Assembly (NCBI GenBank): GCA_907163375.1
Contig: CAJQUW010011299.1
Span: forward strand, 186,001-250,000
Source of the DNA: Prostheceraeus crozeri
Lineage: Eukaryota > Platyhelminthes > Polycladida > Euryleptidae
Direction: 5' to 3'
Length of the DNA: 64,000 nucleotides
Below are positions 1-11,824 of this stretch, one piece after another. Within the stretch, counting starts at the first letter, position 1. The number at the start of each line of letters is the position of its first letter. The position numbers were made by a program, and so were the translations under genes. Under the pieces are notes generated by a model. It saw only the letters and a list, made by a program, of their open reading frames with translations, ran no database searches and was not told the origin of the DNA.

Positions 1-362
1 ATTGCTAATTTTTTTTTATAATTTATCTCGATCAACAAACTATGCACTCGCCCTTTGGGCTCGTGCATAGACATATTGATCTCGAGAAATGCAAGAAAGA
101 TGGATATTTTGCACTAGTTGTGTAAATAACTATTAAAGAGATAGGAAAAATGAATATACCAGTTAAACAGACATGGTTTAACCAGTGTAAACTTAACATC
201 GATTTACAACATAATAAGTGATATCAAGAATGATAACCTGTGGTCGTAGACATCGTACACAAGTCAAGTATTTTATTTTAGACATCGTACACAAGTCATG
301 CATCAGGGACGACTCGAACAGATATAGGCGTTAGATCTAGTTTTAGTAGTCCCTGTCATGTA
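1..362. other. Non-coding flank with hairpin and short direct repeat
   Basis: No coding exon is visible on either strand. Positions 41-53 and 57-69 form an imperfect hairpin (TATGCACTCGCCC against GGGCTCGTGCATA around TTT). A 20-bp exact direct repeat, TAGACATCGTACACAAGTCA, occurs at 247-266 and 279-298. The missing 3' exon of the neighbouring minus-strand gene was looked for here and not found. Confidence 0.5.
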
Positions 363-470
363 TTATCTCTTTATAATTTCAAAATGCAATGACATTCTAT
401 GCCAATAATTCAAATACCGATACACGTACAGTGTCCAACACATAGCTTCCTGTAATTGGCGAAATCTCAC

Positions 471-2363
471 CTGCAAAGTTGTGGCTGCCAACTTTCGATA
501 TTTCGTACTGGTTATCAAAGATACATCCTCGACTTCAGCCAATAATCCAACCTTTCTGATGGCATCATGACCTCGAATAAAATTCCCCGCTTTATTTTCG
601 AAGATATACTTTTTCGTCAGAGTTGTGAGCCTTTGGATAACCGGAATAATTTCCTTTGGAAACAGTATCGGCACGAACTTATTACACTTCCCACGAACGT
701 AAACCAGCTCCAGTGACTCCAGGGTTTTTCTCTCTTCTTCGCTTAGTTTTTTCCACTCCTCGCGGGCATTTTCTTTCCATTTCTCACGATCATCCCAAGT
801 TTTCTTCTCGAGTTTGGCAACCTCCGAGGAACGCCTTCTATTAAACAAAATCAAGAAAGCTAGGGTTACTTCCTTCAGAAGTCTGGCGTTTTCCGTCGTT
901 TGTTCGGTTGATACGATTGTGTCAGTCATATATTCTTTCAACTTGGCTATATCAACCTTTTTCGGCAAAGTTTGTGGCATTCCTGACTGAGAGCACTTCA
1001 TGTAAACATGGGCATTAGTCATAAGGGGCGTTATTTCGTAATGAAATAACTTAAAAAAAGCTTTCACCTCCCTGGCCTTTTCAAAATCTAACGTCCGGTA
1101 GGCCTCGTTCTGAATTTCTTCTGCTACTTGAGAAATGGTTTGTCCAAGTCGTTTAAGGGCAGATGGTCGCTCCATTGATCTATCCGTTTCATTGGATGAC
1201 AATTTAATCTTGTAATTAAACATCTTGATGAAGGCATTTTTCATAAGTTTGAATTTTGCGGGCTGAATCAACTCCGTATATGAAATTTCCGGATTACCTG
1301 CGAAATCTCTGACGAATTTAAGAAAGTTACACAAGCTGCGCACCTTCTGAGAAATAGAAAAATACTTATTCATGCCCTTCTTTAAAATCATACTTGATAT
1401 CAATTTCAACAAAGCGTTGTCATTTTTTGCTATCTCGGAAAGGGGATCTGTTTTCATTCTTTTGAAGAACATATTTTGCTCCTCCGTGAATGACAAATCA
1501 GATAAATCGATCAATGAGACCCTTCGTACTTTCGTTTCCTTCCTTACTTCAATTGCCGGACATACATGTCTCCACATTTCTGTTGACGAATAGTATCCTG
1601 CGCACTCTTTACACATCGCATAAGAATCCAAATTACGAGATATATCAATATTGTTTGCTGGTCTTTGTACAACTATCAAGTGACCCCCATGCTTCAACAC
1701 TTTTTGGTTGTTTATATGGTTTCCCTTGTTTCGTAACAACTGTGTCGATTTACGCTTACCAAGCGATCCTTTAAGAAAAGTGTTGATATGCTGTACCTCT
1801 TTTTCTCGGCTGTGCTGGCTGTTTAGGTGACGCAAAAAGCTTGTGCTAAGAACGAACTTTTGGCAATATGGACAGCAATCTTTTTTATCGAATTTCTGCC
1901 GTGGTTTATTATTACACCCTAAAACGACAATTGAACTTTTGTTTTCGACATCTTCAAAGCACTGAGTTCGATTATCATTCAAGCTGCACTCAGTATCTGT
2001 TGAGTCTTCACAGGATGATATTGAATCCGAATCAAAGTCTGTTTCTGGTACGTAATCATCACAAGACTTCAGTGGTATAAGATCGTCTTTATCTTCATCG
2101 GAAGATCCACCTTCGACGTTCGTTTCCATTTCTCTTTGAAAGCTGAAACACTCGCCTTTAGACGCGTCTGCTGTTACCACATCATCGGTACATACATCTT
2201 TCCCTGAATCACCTGACTTATCGTACAACCGACCTGTGTATTCCACTGCATCTGAGCGCATCTGCATATCACGTTCATCATTATCTTGTTTACTCTTCCC
2301 TTTATTGTTAGACTTTGTTGATTTTTTGCCTGTAGAAAAATGAAAACATTGTTTTTGACGCAT
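471..2363 (-). CDS. Zinc-finger plus tyrosine-recombinase-like protein, 5' exon
   Basis: The exon is a long intact reading frame of 631 codons read from the ATG at 2363. Residues 1-150 are acidic, Ser/Asp-rich and low in complexity. A C2H2 finger follows (C164, C167, H179, H184), then a second C-x2-C...H-x-C cluster (C251, C254, H266, C268). Residues 280-480 are helical. From about 495 the frame matches a tyrosine-recombinase fold: FNRRRSSEV near 507-515 fits the first catalytic Arg region, and TSTKYRKLAAT near 619-628 fits the second Arg box. The frame runs straight into CAG|GTGAGATT at 470, a good splice donor, so the GH...Y end must be on a later exon beyond the window edge; the open frame past the donor to 363 is intronic. 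Metazoan proteins of this type are probably derived from Crypton-like recombinases. The function is unknown. The start codon is the first in-frame ATG, 10-30 bp from a TATATA-rich stretch. Confidence 0.7.
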
Positions 2364-2773
2364 GAAAATACTTGTATATAATTATATATATAGTGGAGGA
2401 GGCCCTAACTCGAAGTGGAGTAAAACAGCCTCTACAATTTTTCGACATAGATATACATCAGAACTCAATAATATTCGTGAAAGCACACTTGATGGGGAAG
2501 AGACAGAGTTTGCAATCAATATCAATAGTCTTGATATTAAAGGCTATTAATAGTTGTCGTTTCAGTACCGAAAATAGTAAGTAAGTACAGAGTGATTCAT
2601 ATGTCGCTGTCTCTGTATTTAGTACTTCTGGCTTGTCTACATTTGCAGAATGATAAAAGTATTGAAAAAAAAGCAAATTTACATAAAAATGAAAAACTTT
2701 TAATATACACATGTTTTTCAAGTGGTTGAAGGAGTAATTATATGTTGAAAATGAAAATGACGAAAATGTGAAA
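2268..2773. repeat. Segmental duplication, copy 1 (gene 5' end plus upstream)
   Basis: This segment carries the first ~32 codons of the zinc-finger/recombinase gene and about 400 bp upstream. It is repeated in the same orientation at 5591-6153, an offset of about 3.32 kb. The satellite array fills exactly the space between the two copies. Confidence 0.85.
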
Positions 2774-5590
2774 AATGTGAACGCCCAAACCACATTTCGT
2801 TCAGTGCTCTCTAACTGCTGGTATGACATTGACCTACTGCATGGATTCAGGACATGTGTGAAAATCGACTTTGGAACTATTTATCTTTTTGACTTTAACC
2901 GCTTACGCTTCAAATATCAACACGTTAGTCAATATAACCTCTAGCCAACAATAATTAAACGTCTCAGTCACATTTAGCACATTTGAGCTCTGTAACTCTT
3001 CACGAGACATTGACTTACTGTCTAGATTCCCGACATATGTGAAAGTCGACATTGGAACTATTTATCTTTTTGACTTTAACTGCTTACGCTTCAAATATCA
3101 ACACGTTAGTCAATATAACCTCTAGCCAACAATAATTAAACGTCGCAGTCACATTTAGCACATTTGAGCTCTGTAACTCTTCACGAGACATTGACTTACT
3201 GTGTAGTTTCTCGACATGTGTGAAAGTCGACATTGGAACTATTTATCTTTTTGACTTTAACCGCCTACGCTTCAAATATCAACACGTTAGTCTTAACTCT
3301 TCACGAGACATTGACTTACTGTATAGTTTCTCGACATGTGTGAAAGTCGACATTGAAACTATTTATCTTTTTGACTTTAACCGATTACGCTTCAAATATC
3401 AACACGTTAGTCAATATAACCTCTAGCCAACAATAATTAAACGTCTCAGTCACATTTAGCACATTTGAGCTCTGTAACTCTTCACGAGACATTGACTTAC
3501 TGTCTAGATTCAGGACATGTGTGAAAATCGACTTTGGAACTATTTATCTTTTTGACTTTAACCGCCTACGCTTCAAATATCAACACGTTAGTCAATATAA
3601 CCTCTAGCCAACAATAATTAAACGTCTCAGTCACATTTAGCACATTTGAGCTCTGTAACTCTTCACGAGACATTGACTTACTGTATAGTTTCTCGACATG
3701 TGTGAAAGTCGACATTGAAACTATTTATCTTTTTGACTTTAACCGATTACGCTTCAAATATCAACACGTTAGTCAATATAACCTCTAGCCAACAATAATT
3801 AAACGTCTCAGTCACATTTAGCACATTTGAGCTCTGTAACTCTTCACGAGACATTGACTTACTGTCTAGATTCTCGACATGTGTGAAAGTCGACATTGGA
3901 ACTATTTATGTTTTTGACTTTAACCGCTTACGCTTCAAATATCAACACGTTAGTCAATATAACCTCTAGCCAACAATAATTAAACGTCGCAGTCACATTT
4001 AGCACATTTGAGCTCTGTAACTCTTCACGAGACATTGACTTACTGTGTAGTTTCTCGACATGTGTGAAAGTCGACATTGGAACTATTTATCTTTTTGACT
4101 TTAACCGCTTACGCTTCAAATATCAACACGTTAGTCTTAACTCTTCACGAGACATTGACTTACTGTATAGTTTCTCGACATGTGTGAAAGTCGACATTGA
4201 AACTATTTATCTTTTTGACTTTAACCGCTTACGCTTCAAATATCAACACGTTAGTCAATATAACCTCTAGCCAACAATAATTAAACGTCTCAGTCACATT
4301 TAGCACATTTGAGCTCTGTAACTCTTCACGAGACATTGACTTACTGTATAGTTTCTCGACATGTGTGAAAGTCGACATTGGAACTATTTATCTTTTTGAC
4401 TTTAACCGCTTACGCTTCAAATATCAACACGTTAGTCAATATAACCTCTAGCCAACAATAATTAAACGTCGCAGTCACATTTAGCACATTTGAGCTCTGT
4501 AACTCTTCACGAGACATTGACTTACTGTGTAGTTTCTCGACATGTGTGAAAGTCGACATTGGAACTATTTATCTTTTTGACTTTAACGCCTACGCTTCAA
4601 ATATCAACACGTTAGTCTTAACTCTTCACGAGACATTGACTTACTGTATTGTTTCTCGACATGTGTGAAAGTCGACATTGAAACTATTTATCTTTTTGAC
4701 TTTAACCGATTACGCTTCAAATATCAACACGTTAGTCAATATAACCTCTAGCCAACAATAATTAAACGTCGCAGTCACATTTAGCACATTTGAGCTCTGT
4801 AACTCTTCACGAGACATTGACTTACTGTCTAGATTCTCGACATGTGTGAAAGTCGACATTGGAACTATTTATGTTTTTGACTTTAACCGCTTACGCTTCA
4901 AATATCAACACGTTAGTCAATATAACCTCTAGCCAACAATAATTAAACGTCGCAGTCACATTTAGCACATTTGAGCTCTGTAACTCTTCACGAGACATTG
5001 ACTTACTGTGTAGTTTCTCGACATGTGTGAAAGTCGACATTGGAACTATTTATCTTTTTGACTTTAACCGCTTACGCTTCAAATATCAACACGTTAGTCT
5101 TAACTCTTCACGAGACATTGACTTACTGTCTAGATTCTCGACATGTGTGAAAGTCGACTTTGGAACTATTTATCTTTTTGACTTTAACCGCCTACGCTTC
5201 AAATATCAACACGTTAGTCAATATAACCTCTAGCCAACAATAATTAAACGTCTCAGTCACATTTAGCACATTTGAGCTCTGTAACTCTTCACGAGACATT
5301 GACTTACTGTCTAGATTCTCGACATGTGTGAAAGTCGACATTGAAACTATTTATCTTTTTGACTTTAACCGCTTACGCTTCAAATATCAACACGTTAGAC
5401 AACATAACCTCTAGCCAACAATAATTAAACGTCGCAGTCACATTTAGTATATGTGAGCTCTGTAACTCTTCACGAGACATTGACTTACTGTCTAGATTCT
5501 CGACATGTGTGAAATTCGACTTCGAAACAATCTATCTTTTTGACTTTAAACACATGCGTTTAATATATCAACTCATAAGTCAATATATAT
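2774..5590. repeat. 181/120-bp satellite array with higher-order repeat
   Basis: About 16 units start with GACATTGACTTACTG at 2826, 3006, 3187, 3307, 3488, 3669, 3850, 4031, 4151, 4332, 4513, 4632, 4813, 4994, 5114, 5295 and 5476. Most spacings are 181 bp. Short units of 119-120 bp lack the ~61 bp that runs from AATATAACCTC to GAGCTCTG. From 4031 the order short-long-long repeats, giving a ~482-bp higher-order unit at 4031, 4513 and 4994. Units differ from each other at only a few positions, so the array is young or recently homogenised. Confidence 0.93.
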
Positions 5591-6153
5591 ATCACGTTTA
5601 TCATTATCTTGTTTACTCTTCCCTTTATTGTCAGACTTTGTTGATTTTTTGCCTGTGGAAAAATGAAAACATTGTTTTTGACGCATGAAAATACTTGCAT
5701 ATAATTATATTATATATATATATATATAGTGGAGGAGGCCCTAACTCGAAGTGGAGTAAAACAGCCTCTACAATTTTTCGACATAGATATATATCAGAAC
5801 TCAATAATATTCGTGAAAGCACACTTGATGGGGAAGAGAGTTTAACTCAATAAAATAATTATTAATTATTAATAATTATAATTAAATAAGAGAGTTTGCA
5901 ATCAATATCAATTGTCCTGATATTAAAGGCTATTAATAGTTGTCGTTTCAGTACCGTAAATAGTAAGTAAGTACAGGGTGATTCATATGTCGCTGTCTCT
6001 GTATTTAGTACTTCTGGGTTGTCTGCATTTGCAGAATGCTAAAAGTATTGATGTGAAATGCAAATTTACTTCAAAATGAAAAACTTTTAATATACATATG
6101 TTTTTCAAGTGGTTGAAGGAGTAATTATCAGTTGAAAATGACGAAAATGTGAA
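5591..6153. repeat. Segmental duplication, copy 2 with gene 5' fragment
   Basis: This is a same-orientation copy of 2268-2773, diverged by a few percent. It holds a broken-off 5' end of the zinc-finger/recombinase gene (minus strand, start codon near 5682, about 30 codons) and its TATATA-rich upstream. An AT-rich insertion of about 50 bp near 5841-5890 is absent from copy 1. Confidence 0.85.
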
Positions 6154-9100
6154 GAATTAAGTAATCGACTACATTTAAGAAAATCATGAGAGCACAAGTC
6201 AGAGACAAATTGCCAGTAATATTGGAACACCCATGTCAACTGTAAACTGAGTTCTAAGAAATGATAAAATACTCCCTTGGAAATATCAGTAGGTTCATGA
6301 AATTATCGACGTGGATTTTGATTGGCGATTGCCGCTTTGTAAGTGGATTTAGATCACGATACTATTTAGCATTTTGGTTTTCTCGGAAAAAACAGCTTTC
6401 ATTCGAAGGAAAATGTTAATTAGCGTGACATGTTTTACTATGTAAAATAAACCAAACATCTTGCCATCGTCCGTCCACCGCGTTTGAAAATAACTTGGTT
6501 TTGAAACTCTTAGGTGAAACTAATTCTTTTAGTGGACCTCATTCCTAAATCTAATCCACGAAATGGAGGGCAAATTTCTAGTGCGATGTTTGTAATATGC
6601 ACTTTGCGGTATCGAGTAGCAGACTATTACCCCAAAGTAGTCGAGTAGTATCCCAAGGGGTATCAGTTGGGGTAAAAGACCCTGCTTGTTATCGCAAACG
6701 GACCCAATTCAAAACTTTCCTCGCAGCATTTCATCAATTACCATGAATATAACTAGAGAACCTCTATATGCAGTATAGTTCAAATCTATGGAACACCGCT
6801 TTTGACCCAAATTCTAAATCTTGATACAAAACTAAATTAGGCTTCTACATAATTTTAGGTTTTAGAAAATAAATCTAAAATAGAAGTATATACTTGAGTT
6901 CGGGTAGCTTGAAAATAGGAAGTTATAGGAATTGATTAATATTAGTTTAGCATCGTGAGTCTTTCAAACTCATTTCGGCCAGAGAATATTCACACATTCG
7001 TATATTTGAAATATGAAAGTAACTGCTAGTGCCTATAGTGTAACTCTTACCTATCGAACGTACTCAAGAGACCTTAAAGATCTCGCCTCGTTTCAACTCT
7101 TTTAAAATCTTGATGCGGCATAGACATACTGCAAAAATCTTCGACATGTATGAAAATCAAACTCGGATCATTCTATATTCTGCATCGTGTTTGCCACTGG
7201 TTCAAATAAGAACTTCTTCACCTCGATAACTTCATGATGATTGTAAGGCATGAAGATTATTTTTTTAGGTTTATCTAGATTTTGATGCGATTAAGACTTC
7301 CTGCATAAATCTTCGGCATACGAATAAAAATCAGATCGAATGACCGAGTCCCACCTTATTAGTTACTGATGTTAGGCATGCAAGGGATTCATTTAGACAT
7401 GAATTAATTCATCGCACATAAATATACAATCAAAATTTTTTAGCATTCGATCCGTTTTTCTCGTATAATGTTATAAAAAAAATTCGCGAAATTATCACTA
7501 ACAATACAGATCAAAATCATCATACTTGGCATTACGATTACATGGATCTATCCTTAGTATACTAATGCTATATGAGAAATTTTCCTGTCCTGAGAGAAAA
7601 GGATGGAAGTCGTTACAGTATCCGAATGTATCTTTAACAGTCCTGCGTTCCCGATTTCGTTTGTTGCGCTGTTGGAGTCATTAACTTAACCTATAACTGA
7701 AGACGCTGAATAGATTATCATTAATGAATTCTGTCGGGGAGGTGAATTACTTGCTATGGTAATCTTTCTTTCATCTAGCATCTCTTATTATCATAAATAT
7801 TCTAATTTTCATTATTGTCAATATCACCAACAACAAACCATTAACAATAGCCTATATTTTATAAATATAATCCTCCCGTTCAATCAGAATGAATACGATG
7901 CATTGCTTCGAGATCTCTTTATGCTATATGCGCAGCACGACCAGACAACATTTTGTTTACTCGATTGTCAGTAACACTTATTAGCGTGATCACTATTAAC
8001 AAATCAACGTGAATACTCGTATCATCAAAAGTGTAAATAACCAACAATGGTTACTACATCTATTATCTCTCGAGTAAACAAATGCGATTTTTTCGAACTG
8101 ACGCTTTAATATCTCGAAATCTATTCATGTTTGAAAATAGTTCTGGGGAGTCTTTTGAAGTTACGTCAAATAACTCAATAAATTGAGTGATGATTCGAAA
8201 ACGAACATTAACTCAAGCAACTAACATAGTGAACTTGTCATCGATTCATAGGAGGGATGTGCACTTTTCTTTTTCTTTGTTTGATCACTAAAAACGTAAC
8301 AACACGATGGGCGTATCAGAAGTAACAGATCCCTGATTCAAACAATTGACGTATTTTACTATAATTAATATCATGCTGAAAAATTGACAGGGTGAATGAA
8401 AACTTCATCGATCTTTCTGTTCTGCTATTAAGGAATTGAATAGAGTGATAGATATTTGAGGATTCTCAAACACACATCATACAAATAATGATCTCTAAAG
8501 ATAATGCATATATTTTAGGAGTTCTTTAAAAAACCATTTTCGACGCGTTATCATATGATTTTAGTTCAAAAAAATTTGTCAGAATCAATAAGTATTAACC
8601 TATATAATATTAACGGCACATCCCTGAAATGAAACCAACAAAAATTGAACGAAACGATATTACCTTTCAAATACCTGAAAAAAGAGATGCTATGAGTGAA
8701 TCATTTTCTTTGAGAGCTGGAGGATATGAATCTCACATTGTTTGTATAAAAATGCTTAATGAATGAAGAGTTCTCCCCAAAATAAATAATACAAGCTTAA
8801 CTATGCCGAACAATAAAATAGTATTGCCATCTCAAGTCTGTTGTCTAGTATGGTCCTGGATCATGATCCTACCTTCGTACTGGATCACATTAACATATAA
8901 GTACACTTACATAAAGTGTAGAAAATATTAGCTACATTGTATTCATTTACTTACGGTTGATTCTCAGTAAGTCGTATATTCTTTTGCACGTAACTTATAA
9001 TTATCATTTCATGTGTACGTACTCTTTAGGCCTACCTACAAAAATCTTAGTTTCGTATTATATCATCACTTTCGTTACCCTTTACTCAAATGGCATGGAC

Positions 9101-9844
9101 GTAAATCTAATCTATTTCGTAAACATGGGTCTGTGTTGTCTACTCCTATTACAGCGGAGGTCTCACGAAAACTTTTGAAAGGAAAAATACAAAATTTCAC
9201 TCATGCTTACTCGTTTTATGAAGCAGTATAAAGCTGTATATTTAGTCCTACAAGTATTATAATAGATCATGCCTTAATGACGATTACCTTAACCATCACT
9301 AAACAGATGCCGTCCAATGGATGTGGTAATTTACGCTAAAACTAGTTCGATTAATTAAATTGCTATTTTCCCTTATTGACGACTATTAATACGTAAGAGA
9401 ACTGACCTTAAGACTGGTATTTCATCAAGATTTCAGCTATCTTATAGAGTTGCAAATTCAGTCGCTAAATAGGCATGGATCTCATCTTTCATCTCAGTGC
9501 TAAATCGGCGGAATTTCGTATTTCAACCGATATGTTATTTGAGTACGAATTCATGAATCACAGGATTAAAGCTCTCATGGAGATACAATTGCAGTAAATT
9601 ATTCACACACCCTTTAAAATCTGTAGGGACTTCGACAAAGACTTAAATCATAACATCTCTACTTACATCTGCTGGAGTGCCCTATTCTTTGATTCTCTCA
9701 TGATCTATAAAAGAAAAAAGTACTGTCATGAAAGCAATTTATAGCGACCAAAACTTAATAACATTCGAAAATGGAAAACAGCTTTCACTATCTTCATCCA
9801 TCTCTAGACCCAATTAAGAAGGCATGTTTTTGTTACTAATATCT
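6154..9844. other. AT-rich non-coding stretch with satellite relics
   Basis: No recognisable gene is seen. Short open frames (near 7756-7974 and 8957-9231) have no recognisable motif and overlap each other. Two strongly diverged satellite-like units can be recognised near 7110-7170 and 7285-7340 by the order GACAT-TACTGC-TCGACATGTATGAAAATC. The rest shows no structure I can name. Confidence 0.5.
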
Positions 9845-10700
9845 GCGACATTCGCTTGCTGTCTAAATTTCCAACATGCTTAAAAAAATTCGGATCTCCC
9901 CATCTTCAGTAACGATGCTTTTACTGACAAGTAAACTTACACCATCTTTTTGACTTTAACTGGCTACGATTGAAATATCAACAAGTCGGTCAATATAACA
10001 TCTATCAGAAGTATAACATATATCAGGAGTTTTATAAAGTCAATATAACCTCTAGCCAACAAAAATTAAACGTCGCAGTCACATTGATTACATGTGAGCT
10101 CTGTAACTCTTCACGAGACATTGACTTACTGTCTAGATTCTCGACATGTGTGAAAATCGACTTCGGACCTATTTATCTTTTTGACTTTCAACACCTACGC
10201 TTAAAACATTAACTCCTAAGTCAATATGACGTCAGGACGAAGTCAATTCAACGCCCCAACCACTTTTGGTTTATTTCACGTCTGCTAATGTTGATATGAC
10301 ATTGATTTATTGTACAGAGTCTCGACATGCGTCAAATCGACCTTCGAGGCATTTGTCTTTTTGTATGTAACTCCAACTCCTTCGAATAGCAAATCCCTAG
10401 TCAATACGACGTCATGGCGGATCAAATTCAAAGACCAAACCTTATTTGGTTTATTTCAGCTCTGTAGCTGATTATGTGACATTGACCTACCGTATAGATT
10501 CTCGACGTGTGTGAAAATCGACTTCGAATCGATTCATCATTTTCACTTTATCTGCCTCCGCTTCAGAGATCAACACCCTAGTCAATGTAACCTAGCTTGC
10601 CGAAGTCAATTCAACACCCCATCCACATTTGATATAGGCTATACGAGCTCTGTAACTGTTCATATGACAATGACTTATATTGCATAGTTTCCCGATGTAT
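9845..10700. repeat. Old, diverged copies of the satellite
   Basis: Units related to the 2.8-5.6 kb array lie near 9850, 10111, 10300, 10480 and 10660, about 185 bp apart. The unit around 9985-10215 is close to the young array. Those after 10220 are much more diverged and carry another inter-unit sequence (GACGTCA and CCAACCAC words). That sequence also appears at the entry to the young array near 2785, which suggests an ancestral unit. Confidence 0.75.
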
Positions 10701-11760
10701 AGGCTTATATAATAGATTTAAGACCATTTCTTTTGAATTAGATAAGAAAAAATATATAGCCTATATTAGTTGAAAAAAAGAATATCGGCTATAGCTGAAT
10801 AGTGCTGAATATTACTTAATAAAATAGTGTTGTATATGAGTTTATACAATATAGGTATACAATATACATAGGCCTACAATATAGGGCCTATGTATGTATT
10901 TTTATATATAAGGTACATTATTAGAAGTTCGGGTGATCTTACGCAATTCATCTTCTTGTAGGTGCTATGTAATAATTCAATTATAGCTGATGTTGTCAAA
11001 AGATACGGTAGAATATCAGGTAAGTAGGTAACTAAAAAGGCTAGGCCTACTGTATAAAGGCCAAGTTATCGGTATAGGGCCTACATATTGCAGTTAATAC
11101 AGTATTAATACTATGTCAAGTTCAAATTTAATCGAGTGGAAATATTTAGGACCTAAATAATAGATAATATTCAAAATGAATAATTTAAGCTGGTATCAAC
11201 AATTTCACCCTCATTTTTGATAAGTTGGTAGGTCCTAAGGATGTTATAAAGATTCTGACTTAGCTTAGGCAAGGTAACTTGAAAATGTGTTAATCGTTCG
11301 GACCTCTTTGGTTCGGACTGTGAAAAAATTGACGCACGCGCTATCTAAGTTATATAATTTCAGAAATTAGGAATTTTAAGTTATCTAATTTAGTCGCTAC
11401 TTATCTTTGAGATATTTCAAGTAGGCCTACCTATCTTAGGAAGTTTATATTGATATAAATCTTCGCCTTCTGAAAGCTCAGATAAACTAAACCAGGTTCA
11501 ATCCTCTCTAAGTCAGCTATAACAGTAACTAGCTAAATCACCGACATATAAAAATTGCGATTCACTGACTTCAACTTATTCGCCGTATCATTACGTATGT
11601 GGTTTGTAATCCTCGTTGCAGTCTCTTTACCACCGAAAACAAAAATGGTCAACGATATTTTGGAAATCACACATTTCCTCAAGTGAGCTATCTCATTAAA
11701 TCATCTAGATACCGGTTTAACTGAAACGGTGAAATAGCTAAAGTATTTGTTAAAAATATG
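10701..11760. other. Non-coding, nothing recognised
   Basis: AT-rich sequence with several TAGGCCTAC-type words and no open frame of note. It ends at the 9-bp target site copy GTGCAATTT at 11761-11769. Confidence 0.5.
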
Positions 11761-11769
11761 GTGCAATTT

Positions 11770-11824
11770 GATAATCTGGAAAATGTATAATCAGTCAAAC
11801 TGAAAAAATTTATAATCAGTCACA
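11770..11824 (+). repeat. Left tip inverted repeat of the foldback element
   Basis: It begins GATAATCTGGAAAATG and holds two TATAATCAGTCA words. It pairs with 23750-23803 at all but about five positions. Confidence 0.92.

Noticed and set aside
41-69. Hairpin at the window start as a terminator
   Set aside because: Eukaryotic context; more likely a small inverted repeat or MITE end.
656-2080. Plus-strand frames antisense to the zinc-finger/recombinase exon
   Set aside because: Shadows of the real minus-strand gene without motifs.
3220-5233. 68-codon open frames repeated at 3220, 4064 and 5027 in the satellite
   Set aside because: They arise from two in-phase units joined through the 120-bp short monomer. 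The 181-bp unit is not a multiple of three and the other units stop at once, so they are by-products of the repeat.
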